From: Pseudodonghicola sp048268305
GTDB taxonomy: Bacteria; Pseudomonadota; Alphaproteobacteria; Rhodobacterales; Rhodobacteraceae
Length of the DNA: 64,000 nucleotides
Assembly (NCBI RefSeq): GCF_048268305.1
Contig: NZ_JBLWVT010000005.1
Span: forward strand, 248,001 to 312,000
Direction: 5' to 3'
In this document: positions 18,309 through 26,677 of the stretch, in pieces
How positions within the stretch are numbered: the first letter of the stretch is position 1
Layout: each line of letters starts with the position of its first letter
Notes under the pieces: model-generated
What the model was told of the DNA's origin: nothing
The model's database searches: none
What the model saw: the letters and a program-made list of their open reading frames with translations, nothing else
Translations under genes and position numbers: made by a program

Positions 18309-19208
18309 ATGCTGGCGCAGAAACTGGGACCGAAGCTGGGGCTGTCCGGCCTGCCGGAGATTCCCGACGATATCCCGGTGCTGATCGCCGGCCCCACCGC
18401 CAGCGGCAAGTCCGCGCTGGCGCTGGAAATCGCCCGCCGGCACGGCGGGGTGATCATCAATGCCGATGCCAGCCAGATCTATGACTGCTGGCGGGTGATC
18501 ACCGCCCGCCCCAGCGCCGAGGAGGAGGCCGAGGCGCCGCATCGTCTCTATGGCCACCTGCCCCATGATGCGCGCTATTCCGCCGGTCACTGGCTGCGCG
18601 AGGTCGCGCCGCTGCTGCAGGGGCCGGACCGGCCCATCATCATCGGCGGCACCGGGCTTTATTTCCTGGCGCTGACCGAGGGGCTGGCCCAGATCCCCGC
18701 TACCCCGCCCGAGGTGCGGGCCGAGGCCGATCTGATCCCGCTCGACCGGCTGCTCGCCGATCTCGACCCAGCCACCGCCGCCGGGCTCGACCAGCGCAAC
18801 CGCGCCCGGGTACAGCGCGCCTGGGAGGTGCAGCGCGCCACCGGCCGACCGCTGGCAGAGTGGCAGTCCGACACCCCGGCGCCCCTATTGCCGATCGACC
18901 GGGCGATGCCGCTGGTCTTCGACGTCGACAAGGACTGGCTCAACGACCGCATCGCGCACCGCTTCGACCTGATGCTGCAAGGCGGCGCGCTGGAGGAGGT
19001 AGCGGCGATGCGCGACCGCTATGATCCCGCCCTGCCCGCCTGCAAGGCGATCGGCGTGCCCGAGCTGATGGCGCATCTCGACGGCGATCTGACGCTGGAG
19101 GCGGCCCGCGCGCGCGCCACCGTCGCCACCCGCCAGTTCGCCAAGCGTCAACGCACCTGGTTCCGGGCCAGAATGCGCGCCTGGCATCCGATCACCCCGC
19201 AGCGATAG
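18309..19208 (+). CDS. miaA: tRNA dimethylallyltransferase MiaA
   Basis: Transfers dimethylallyl to A37 of tRNAs reading U-starting codons. The P-loop AGPTASGKSALALEIARRHG starts about residue 27; NADASQIYD, IIIGGTGLYFLAL and the DQRNRARVQRAWEV segment follow. The ATG at 18309 is the only start consistent with the family; upstream in-frame sequence would overlap the divergent pyrH promoter. 299 residues. Marks the right edge of the core cluster before the accessory region. Confidence 0.95.
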   Translation: MLAQKLGPKLGLSGLPEIPDDIPVLIAGPTASGKSALALEIARRHGGVIINADASQIYDCWRVITARPSAEEEAEAPHRLYGHLPHDARYSAGHWLREVAPLLQGPDRPIIIGGTGLYFLALTEGLAQIPATPPEVRAEADLIPLDRLLADLDPATAAGLDQRNRARVQRAWEVQRATGRPLAEWQSDTPAPLLPIDRAMPLVFDVDKDWLNDRIAHRFDLMLQGGALEEVAAMRDRYDPALPACKAIGVPELMAHLDGDLTLEAARARATVATRQFAKRQRTWFRARMRAWHPITPQR

Positions 19209-19325
19209 GCAGGCGGGCGAACCGGCGAAATAAAGCGCAGGATCAACCGGTCGGCTTGTCCGATTCGTCGGGCGGTGCTCTATTGGTCGGCAAATCCCTG
19301 CGCATCGGATGTCCTTTTCGAACAC

Positions 19326-20135
19326 ATGGCCTATGATCCGATTGAAATGACCGACATCCGGATGGTCACGCTGGCCCAGCTCAGCCAGCGGGGGGCCTGG
19401 CAGCTTGAACTGGTCCATGACCGCGCCGAACATCTGCTGATCTGGATCACCCGCGGCCAGGGGGTGGCGCTGTTGGACGGGCAACGGCGCGGCATCGGGC
19501 CGCATAACGCCCTGTTCATCCCGGCGCGCCACCTGATGGCGCTGGAGCTGATGCGCAACGGCTTCGGCCAGGCGCTGCTGATCCCGCAATCCAGCGGGCT
19601 GACGCTGCCGCGCGAGGTCCAGCACCTGAGGGTGCGCGACACCGCCAGCCAAAGCGATCTGACCGCGCTGTTCGAAGCGCTGGGGCGCGAACAGTCGGGG
19701 ATGCAGCCGCTCTATCATTCCGCGGTCCATGCCTATGCCGAGCTGATCACCATCTGGCTGCGCCGGCATATCGAGGACGCCGGCCCGCAGCCCGCCAACG
19801 CGGGACAGAGGCTGGTGCAAAGCTATTGCGACCTGCTGGTGCGCGAATACGCCAGCGGCGCCTCGATGGCGGTTCTGGCCGAACGGCTGGACGTCACCCC
19901 CACCCATCTGACCCGGGTCTGCCGGGCCGAAACCGGGCGCACCGCGGCCACCCTGCTGACCGAACGGGTGCTGCACGCGGCGCGACGGCTGTTGATCAGC
20001 ACCGATACCCCGGCGCAGGACATCGCCCGCCATCTGGGTTTTGGCAGCGCCGCCTATTTCACCCGCTTCATCCAGCAACACACCGGCCATCCGCCGACCG
20101 CCCTGCGCCGGGCAGCGCATGCGGGTCGCCAATAG
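19326..20135 (+). CDS. AraC-family transcriptional regulator
   Basis: About 269 residues from the ATG at 19326. The N-terminal 150 residues resemble the cupin-like effector domain of AraC proteins (LLIWITRGQGVALLDGQRR). The C-terminal double HTH is clear: MAVLAERLDVTPTHLTRVCR and ATLLTERVLHAARRLL, then DIARHLGFGSAAYFTRFIQQ with HTGHPPTALR. It is 214 bases upstream of an ABC binding protein on the same strand and may control it. The effector is unknown. Confidence 0.85.
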   Translation: MAYDPIEMTDIRMVTLAQLSQRGAWQLELVHDRAEHLLIWITRGQGVALLDGQRRGIGPHNALFIPARHLMALELMRNGFGQALLIPQSSGLTLPREVQHLRVRDTASQSDLTALFEALGREQSGMQPLYHSAVHAYAELITIWLRRHIEDAGPQPANAGQRLVQSYCDLLVREYASGASMAVLAERLDVTPTHLTRVCRAETGRTAATLLTERVLHAARRLLISTDTPAQDIARHLGFGSAAYFTRFIQQHTGHPPTALRRAAHAGRQ

Positions 20136-20349
20136 CGCCGCCTGGCAGATGGTCGCTTTTTCACATCGTCGTGTCGTAATTTTGATATCAACAGGAGTTG
20201 CGCCGGTTGACGCTAAGGGATTTCTGTTGCCGAATCCCCCCATGGCGAACCAGACACTCCGGAACATAAATCTGCCGAGGGCGGCCTGAAGCCCGGCGCC
20301 CCCTCCCGCCGGCTCCTTACCGAACCACCCCCATGACAGGGAGACATCC

Positions 20350-22023
20350 ATGCAGCATGCCATCACGCAAGGCGAGACCATTCATCCCGCGGCCCGGATG
20401 CACGCGGAGGAATACCTTGACGGCAAGCTCAGTCGGCGCGAATTCCTGACCCGCTCCACCGCGCTCGGCGTCACCGCCGCGGCGGCCTATGGGTTGATCG
20501 GAGAGAGCCCCGCCCAGGCGCAGACGCTGCAGGGCACCCCCAAGATGGGCGGCACGCTCAGGGTGCAAATGCAGGTCAAGGCGCTGAAGGACACCCGCAC
20601 CGCCGACTGGTCGGAAATCGCCGCCCAGACCAGCGGCACCTGCGAATGTCTGGTCGAATACGAAAACGACGGCTCGTTCCGGCCGATGCTGCTGGAAAGC
20701 TGGGAGGTCAACGACGACGCCACCGTCTATACGCTGAAGGTGCGCCCGGGCATCAAATGGCACAATGGCGATGATTTCACTGCCGAGGACGTGGCCCGCA
20801 ATTTCGCCCGCTGGTGCGAAAAGGGGGTCGAGGGCAACTCGATGGCGGCGCGCGTCAGCTCTCTGATCAACCCCGACACCGGCCTGGCGCGCGATGGCGC
20901 GATCACCGTGACCGATCCGCTGACCGTGGTGCTGAAGACGGCGACCCCCGATATCTCGATCATCCCGGGCGTCGCCGATTATCCCGCCGCGATGGTGCAT
21001 TCCAGCTATGACCCCGCCAAGCCGACCGAACTGGTCGGCACCGGGCCCTACCGGCTTGCCAGCGTCGAGGTCGGCGTCGCCACCACGCTGGAGCGGATCA
21101 CCGACGAACATCCCTGGTGGGGCACGCCGATCTATGGCGGCCCCTATCTGGACACCATCGAATATATCGATTTCGGCAGCGACCCCTCGGCCTGGCTGGC
21201 GGCGATCGAAGCCGACAAGGTCGACATGCTGCATGAATCGGTCGGCGAGTTCATCGACATCATGAACGACATCGGCCTGGTGCAATCCGAGGTGGTGACC
21301 GGCGCGACGCTGGTGATCCGGCCCAACCAACTGGCCGAGATCGACGGCAAGCGGCCCTATGCCGACAAGCGGGTGCGCAAGGCCATCGCCATGGCAGTGG
21401 ACAATGCGGTGCTGCTGGAGCTGGGCTATGGCAATCGCGGTCAGATCGCCGAGAACCACCATGTCGGCCCGATGCATCCGGAATACGCCAAGCTGCCGCC
21501 GATCAAGCCCGACCCGGAAGCGGCCCGCGCCCTGATGGAAGCGGCCGGCATGCTGGATTTCGAGCATGAGCTGATCTCGATCGACGACGATTGGCGCAAG
21601 AACACCACCGATGCGGTGGCGGCCCAGATGCGCGACGCCGGCTTCAAGGTGAAACGCACCGTGCTGCCCGGCTCCACCTTCTGGAACGACTGGACCAAAT
21701 ACCCCTTCAGCTCGACCAACTGGAACCACCGGCCGCTGGGGGTGCAAATCTGGGCGTTGGCCTATCGTTCGGGCGAGGCCTGGAACGAATTCGGCTGGTC
21801 GAACCCGGAGTTCGACGCCCTGCTGGAACAGGCGCTGGCCATCGCCGACGCCGACAAGCGCCGCGAAATCGCCGCCAAGGGCGAAGCGCTGATCCAGGAG
21901 GAAGGGGTGACGATCCAGCCCTACTGGCGCTCGCTCTATCGTCACATGCGCCCCGGTCTGGTCGGGACCGAGGCGCATATCTCCTATGATCACCACCAGT
22001 ACAAATGGGCCTGGGCGGAATAA
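20350..22023 (+). CDS. Family 5 extracellular solute-binding protein (oligopeptide/nickel type) with Tat signal
   Basis: Periplasmic binding component of a Dpp/Opp-type ABC importer. A twin-arginine signal lies at residues 28-33 (SRREFL), then a hydrophobic stretch ending ESPAQAQ. The mature part shows SBP_bac_5 features: KMGGTLRVQ, LLESWEVNDD, YTLKVRPGIKWHNGDDFTAE, VGTGPYRL and ADKRVRKAIAMAVD. 557 residues and intact. The GGGAG ribosome-binding site is good. The permease and ATPase genes that should follow are broken or missing, so this protein probably lacks its cognate transporter. Confidence 0.9.
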   Translation: MQHAITQGETIHPAARMHAEEYLDGKLSRREFLTRSTALGVTAAAAYGLIGESPAQAQTLQGTPKMGGTLRVQMQVKALKDTRTADWSEIAAQTSGTCECLVEYENDGSFRPMLLESWEVNDDATVYTLKVRPGIKWHNGDDFTAEDVARNFARWCEKGVEGNSMAARVSSLINPDTGLARDGAITVTDPLTVVLKTATPDISIIPGVADYPAAMVHSSYDPAKPTELVGTGPYRLASVEVGVATTLERITDEHPWWGTPIYGGPYLDTIEYIDFGSDPSAWLAAIEADKVDMLHESVGEFIDIMNDIGLVQSEVVTGATLVIRPNQLAEIDGKRPYADKRVRKAIAMAVDNAVLLELGYGNRGQIAENHHVGPMHPEYAKLPPIKPDPEAARALMEAAGMLDFEHELISIDDDWRKNTTDAVAAQMRDAGFKVKRTVLPGSTFWNDWTKYPFSSTNWNHRPLGVQIWALAYRSGEAWNEFGWSNPEFDALLEQALAIADADKRREIAAKGEALIQEEGVTIQPYWRSLYRHMRPGLVGTEAHISYDHHQYKWAWAE

Positions 22024-22040
22024 TCGCCCAATACCGGCAA

Positions 22041-22063
22041 GCCGCCTCCCCCGAGGGGGCGGC
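22041..22063 (+). terminator. GC-rich hairpin after the binding-protein gene
   Basis: GCCGCC, a C-run, a short loop, a G-run and CGGC form a strong stem about 18 bases after the stop codon. There is no U-run, so it may be an operon-internal mRNA-stabilising hairpin, common after binding-protein genes, rather than a full terminator. Confidence 0.45.
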
Positions 22064-22189
22064 CGATGCCACCGATCTCCCCGCGGCGCCTTGCGCGCCG
22101 GCCAGGACAGACCCCTGAAGGGGTCATGACGAGGCCTGACCAAACGGGGGCCCAATGGGACTTTTCTCCTGCCTTGTCGGGTGGGGGTG

Positions 22190-22771
22190 ATGACGCTGAC
22201 GGCGCTCTGCCTGACGGTCATCGTGTTTCCCCTCACCAACCTCTATCTCAATCTGGAGAAACTGGCGAAGACCGAAGGCAACTTCCGCGTGTCTGACCCT
22301 GCTGATCCCCCCCGAGATCATGGCGACCGGGGTGCCGGGGCCGCTCGATCTTTTCGATATTCCCGGCGGATTGCTGGTGGTTTTCGTCTCGGTCGTCTTC
22401 GTCAAGTCACCCACCGTGTTCCGCATCACGCGCGGGCTGACGATGGACATCAGATGCGCGATTACGGCGCCGCCGCCCAGCCCAGCGGCGCAGGCCCCTG
22501 GTATATCATGCTTTGGAAGATCCTGCCGAACGCCCGCGGCCCCCTGATCGTCGATTTCTGCCTGCGGATCGGCTACAGGACGATCCTTCTGGGAACGCTC
22601 GGCTTCTTCGGCCCGGGCCTGCTGCCCGAAGGCCCGGACTGGGGATTGACCATCAACGAGGGGCGCAAGCTTCTGTCGATCGGCCTGCATCCCGCGCTGG
22701 CGCTCGCTGTCGCGGGTTCTGGGGTGAACCTGCTGGCGGAGAGGCTTCGCGAGGAAAGTCTCAGGGACTGA
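22190..22771 (+). pseudogene. Broken ABC transporter permease (DppC-like)
   Basis: Remnant of an inner-membrane permease of the oligopeptide family. The reading frame starts MTLTALCLTVIVFPLTNLYL and is lost around 22290. It continues in a second frame with PGGLLVVFVSVVFVKSPTVF, then returns to the first frame at about 22455 for PWYIMLWKILPNARGPLIVD, GTLGFFGPGL and the C-terminal LLAERLREESLRD. At least two frameshifts are needed to read it. The preceding permease (DppB-type) expected between the binding protein and this gene is absent. Confidence 0.8.
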
Positions 22772-22781
22772 CGACAGGACC

Positions 22782-22828
22782 GGGGGCGCTGCCCCCGGAC
22801 CCCCGACGTATTTTGAACGAGAAGAAGC
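22782..22828. repeat. Copy 1 of a GC-hairpin intergenic element
   Basis: GGGGGCGCTGCCCCCGG followed by a C-run and an AT-rich tail ending GAGAAGAAG. The 17-base core is identical at 59832-59848, also just after a gene. It folds as a hairpin (GGGGGC/GCCCCC). It lies between the broken permease and the broken ATPase. Confidence 0.55.
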
Positions 22829-22864
22829 AGGGGACGCGGCCCTGCCCCCGACAGGGAGAGTGAT

Positions 22865-23769
22865 ATGCCGAAACCGACCCAGGACGGCCCGATTCTGGAG
22901 ATCGACAAACTGTCGATCTCCTTCTTGATCCGGCTGCGGGAAATTTGGATTTTTCCGTCTCGGTTCGACCTGGTGAAGCGGTGGGGCTGCTGGCGGAGAG
23001 CGGTTGCAGCAAATCGACCTTCGCCAAGGTGCTGATGGGGTTGGAGACCGCCACCTCGGGCCAGCTCCTGTTCGACGGGCGCAATATCGAAGCGCTGCCG
23101 ATCGACGCGCGATGCCAAGACCGTGAGCGAGATTCAGATGGTGTTCCCAAAGCCCTTCGACATGCCCAACCCCTCGATGACCCTGGGCCGGCAGATCATC
23201 CGGGCGTTGGAGATCTTCGGGGTCGGCCGGAGGGTGGCGGAAGGTCGCGAGCGGATGCTTGCAACTGCTCGCCCCGGTGAAACTGCCGCGCGAATTCTCC
23301 GACCGGATGCCACGGTGCAGGCGGCGGTGACCGACCTGCTGATCGAGATCCAGCGGCAGCAAAAGACCACGCTTCTGTTCATCTCGCACGATCGCTCCGT
23401 CATGCGCTACCTGAGCGATCGGGTGATGATGTATCTGGGCCATGTGGTGGAACCGGGCAGCACCGATCAGGTCTTCAGCCCGCCTTATCCCCCCATACCG
23501 AGGCGCTGCTATCGGTGGTGCCGATCGCCGATACTTCGGTCGAGAAGACCCATATCGCGCTGGAGGATGACGTGCCTTCAGCCATGAACCTGCTGCCCGG
23601 CTGCCCGTTCCAGACCCGCTGCCGCGAGTAATCGCAGGTGCCGGGAGGGCTCTGCGACCGCGAGGTGCCGCCGGTTCGGCACCTCACCGAAGGCCATCAG
23701 GTGAAATGCCACCTGGGCGACGATCTGCTGGGCACGATGGAGCCGGCGATCAAGATCGCGGCGCAGTGA
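22865..23769 (+). pseudogene. Broken oligopeptide ABC transporter ATPase, internally deleted
   Basis: The start has a good ribosome-binding site (GGGAGAGTGAT) and reads MPKPTQDGPILEIDKLSISF, then shifts frame. A second frame carries a P-loop altered to ESGCSKST (normally GCGKST) and AKVLMGLETATSGQLLFDG. A third has SEIQMVFPKPFDMPNPSMTL. The LSGGQ signature and Walker B are missing: sequence jumps from a VKLPREFSDRMP-like stretch to DATVQAAVTDLLIEIQRQQK with LLFISHD. The oligopeptide C-terminal extension (CPFQTRCRE) is cut by an in-frame TAA. The residual frame ends at 23769. It cannot encode an active ATPase. Confidence 0.85.
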
Positions 23770-23897
23770 GGCGGATGGACAGAGATCCAGCCCGCGCTGC
23801 GCCGGACACAAACGACAGCCCAACATGAGGTAGCCGTTGGAAGTCAGGCAGTTGCGATGCCCTGCTCTCGCAACTGCGGCGGAACCGCCCTGGGGTC

Positions 23898-25100
23898 TCA
23901 GGCGACGACAAGCTTGCCGTTGCGCGCCATACGCTCGGCGAATTTGCGTGCGCGGCGGCCCGGGATCAGCAAACGCACCGCGGCGGCGCCCACTTCGGGA
24001 TCGGCCTCAAGGCCCGGGAAGATTTCCAGAATTTCCTGACGCGCTTCTGGAGAGACTGACTTGAGCGCCTCGGGCCCGGTGAACAGGCTCTCGGTCAACG
24101 CCCCATTCGAGAATACCACCTGATGCGCGTCGAACAAGAAATGCCAATAGGTCACCTCAACCAGATCGTCGGCCACCTCGATGCCGTCAAGCGCCAGCAG
24201 ATGTTTGGCGGCGACCAGAACTTCGGCTTCGTCGAACATCCGCTCGGCCACCTTTGACCGCACCAACACCCGGTGCTGCGGCGAGACGACAAGGTCCTCT
24301 ACCGGCCGGTTCTGTGCCAACGCCCCGGCACGGATGCGGATCGGGCGTAAGTTCGGATTGGCCGCCATATCCATCCTGGACAGTGTCCGCGAGCCGATCC
24401 AGCGTACCGGTTGATAGCCACAGTCGAGCGTCAGAACATCGGCGCCGACTTTCAAGTGTTCCACCGCAATTTCGCCGGCGCGTGTTTTGATCAATGTGCC
24501 GGAGGCGAAGCAGATGATCGGAGCCGCGAGGTAGTGAAACCCCTGTGCCATGCCGTAGCCATTCAGGGTATCGCTGGTTGCGCTGAATGTGGTCGACGTA
24601 CTCTGGCTAACCGTGAGGGATTCCATCGGGACCTGCGTCCACTTGCTGGTGTCCTGCGTGTAACCGTTCTCATCCACGCCGCCGCCCGTGGAGTTGTTCG
24701 GCATCAGAAAGGTGTCGCCATTGGGCATCTGGGCGTACCAGACCTGATATTTTCCCGTCGATCCATCGGTGTAGACCACATCGACATAGACCGCGTTGAA
24801 ATAGTCCATCGGGCCGTTGTAATCGTTGATCCCATCGCCATTGAGATCGTAAAAGAACCCATCCCCCGTCCCGCCATTCGGGTCATCGGGACTGCTGGTG
24901 ATGTTGTCCTGTTGAACAATATTGGTGCTGCCGTCGTTATACGAGGTCACACTGACGACGGATTGCGCAATCGGGTTGGCCGCATCACCGTAGGTGCCGT
25001 ATATCTGCGAGGAGTTACCGGCGGTTTCGGTCCCTGGGTTTCCCGGTTGAACCAGATTCAGATTTCCGAGATAGAAGGCATCGGTAGTAAAGTCAGTCAT
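23898..25100 (-). CDS. Hint_2-domain protein with repeat-free N-terminal domain
   Basis: 400 residues from the ATG at 25100 (GGGAG ribosome-binding site). Residues 1-195 form an Asn/Gly/Thr/Asp-rich, secreted-looking domain with no signal peptide, including FFYDLNGDGINDYNG that resembles a calcium loop. The Hint (hedgehog/intein) domain covers about 197-350. The nucleophile Cys197 is in ICFASGT, block B is SPQHRVLV with His276, and the late His326 is in FLFDAHQVVFSNGA. This family is frequent in Rhodobacteraceae and presumed to self-cleave before the Cys. The 204-residue C-terminal part aligns without gaps to that of the protein at 26678-28492. Product fate is unknown. Confidence 0.85.
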   Translation of the reverse strand: MTDFTTDAFYLGNLNLVQPGNPGTETAGNSSQIYGTYGDAANPIAQSVVSVTSYNDGSTNIVQQDNITSSPDDPNGGTGDGFFYDLNGDGINDYNGPMDYFNAVYVDVVYTDGSTGKYQVWYAQMPNGDTFLMPNNSTGGGVDENGYTQDTSKWTQVPMESLTVSQSTSTTFSATSDTLNGYGMAQGFHYLAAPIICFASGTLIKTRAGEIAVEHLKVGADVLTLDCGYQPVRWIGSRTLSRMDMAANPNLRPIRIRAGALAQNRPVEDLVVSPQHRVLVRSKVAERMFDEAEVLVAAKHLLALDGIEVADDLVEVTYWHFLFDAHQVVFSNGALTESLFTGPEALKSVSPEARQEILEIFPGLEADPEVGAAAVRLLIPGRRARKFAERMARNGKLVVA

Positions 25101-25298
25101 GTCGTTCTCCCAGCAACAACATTCACTCACATTTTGAATTGCTGTCGTTCAAACTGACGCTACGGGTACTCATGTCGCTTCCCCGTTGATCAGCCCCAAA
25201 ACTGCCCCTGAGCGGCCGAAATCGCCCACCTCATCGGTAATGCAGGGCGGCATCAATGGAATTGCGCTAGAAAGCTCCAAAAGCGGATTAAACTAGCT

Positions 25299-25661
25299 TC
25301 ACCTATCGGGGTGCGGGTACAGCCCGCGCACTGTCCAGGTTGCGGTTCCGCCTCCTGGTAGCGTGTAGGTCAGAACAGTGTTGCTATAGATGACGACCTC
25401 ATTGACTTGGCGATAGACGCCATCCGCCGTTACGAACCGATCACTGGTGCTTGTCGTGGTATCGTCGGTATCAGCATCGTCCATTCTGTCGTCATCGTTG
25501 GCATCATACATTTGCATGGTGCCGTAGGCTTGGTATCGGTAGGTTTCCCCCGTACCCGACCCGAGATTGTAGCTGTTTCCCCCCAAGGTTTCTGCATCGT
25601 TATTGCCGGTATTGGTCAACCCGGTCGCATACCAACCCCAAGTGTTTGATAACGTGGCCAT
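25299..25661 (-). CDS. Stand-alone N-terminal domain resembling a Hint precursor lacking its Hint half
   Basis: 120 residues from the ATG at 25661, with AAGGA 5 bases upstream. The composition (Thr, Asn, Gly, Asp; DANDDDRMDDADTDD acidic run; TYTLPGGGTATWTV near the end) resembles N-terminal domains of Rhodobacteraceae Hint_2 proteins. The frame stops after RGLYPHPDR with no Hint domain, and none is visible in the 200 bases that follow. It could be a truncated gene or a genuine small secreted protein. Transcribed toward the Hint gene ending at 23898. Confidence 0.55.
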   Translation of the reverse strand: MATLSNTWGWYATGLTNTGNNDAETLGGNSYNLGSGTGETYRYQAYGTMQMYDANDDDRMDDADTDDTTTSTSDRFVTADGVYRQVNEVVIYSNTVLTYTLPGGGTATWTVRGLYPHPDR

Positions 25662-26677
25662 TGCATCCTTCCCTCTATATAGGAGTCGCATAGGTGTCGC
25701 GTGGGGCCGGTAAGAAATAAGAATCCTCCCCTTATGGAAGGAAAGCTTACCTGCAAATTCTGCAGCAAAGATTCTCTGATGAGTTCCGCGATGTCCCCCG
25801 ATTGCGAAATCGGGACGCAATCTAGGGTTTAAAAATATCGTCGCGCACCTCGCGACCATAAGAATTTCCGCTGAAAATCACGCTGGCCGGGGTCTCGACA
25901 TCACCACACCGAAATGGCGGCGTGCATTTGAGACCTGATTCCCGGCAGTTTTAGGTCCGAAAGATAGTTCTGCGGGTTTGGTCGTGGCGGTTTTATTGCA
26001 CGCATCCCATGAGGGGATTCACCTGGTGAACTCAGCTTGGCATCACGAAGCATCGGCGGCGACAGAGCGGGACAAAACACGGTGCTACGGCGATAGGATC
26101 AGGTCGGTTTCCAGCGGACTGCGCTCCAGCACGGTGGCGCCGGATCGGGCGCAGATTCGGGCGCGCGGCTCACTTCTCAACGAAGCAGGCGCGGATCCCG
26201 ATCCAGCGCGGGTTTCCGGTATCCGTCGCCCCATGTCAGCCCACTGGCCCCCGACACGCAGCCCTTGCCGTGCTGGACCTTTATCATGGTGCTGGATGTG
26301 AAAGAGGACAGCCGCCGCCCCCAAAGGATCGCGATTGTTTCCCAAGCCGGAAAACCTTTGACCGACAGAGCCTTCGGCACGCAGCGAGAAGCTGGCAATG
26401 AGGGTGAACAACGGGTCCAAGGCGTCGCTAACTGTCAGGCAGACCAGGGAAGACCCGTTTTCTCTGAGGGCAATTCCTTCGGCGGGATCGACATTTGCAG
26501 AAATGCCCGGAGAGACGACATTGAACGCCGTCGCCGCCTACTTGCCTTATCTTTCTCTGGTTCTCGCGCCGCCAGAGCCGGCCTGTCACAACACGCCCGG
26601 AGGGGACGGAAAAACAACCAGTAATACGATTGCCCTCCCGCCCCTTCCGGAACGTCCCGCCGCCAGCATTGGGGGTG
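25662..26677. other. About 1 kb without a convincing gene
   Basis: Both strands carry only short frames with no recognisable domain, poor ribosome-binding sites and mutual overlap (the longest are about 110-150 codons). The stretch 26085-26420 on the minus strand is the most protein-like but matches nothing I know. It probably includes the promoter of 25299-25661 and degraded DNA. Confidence 0.5.

Noticed and set aside
20317..22239. Minus-strand open frame of 640 codons opposite the binding protein
   Set aside because: Antisense shadow: His/Gly/Arg/Asp-rich composition and no domain, while the plus strand encodes a clear SBP family 5 protein.
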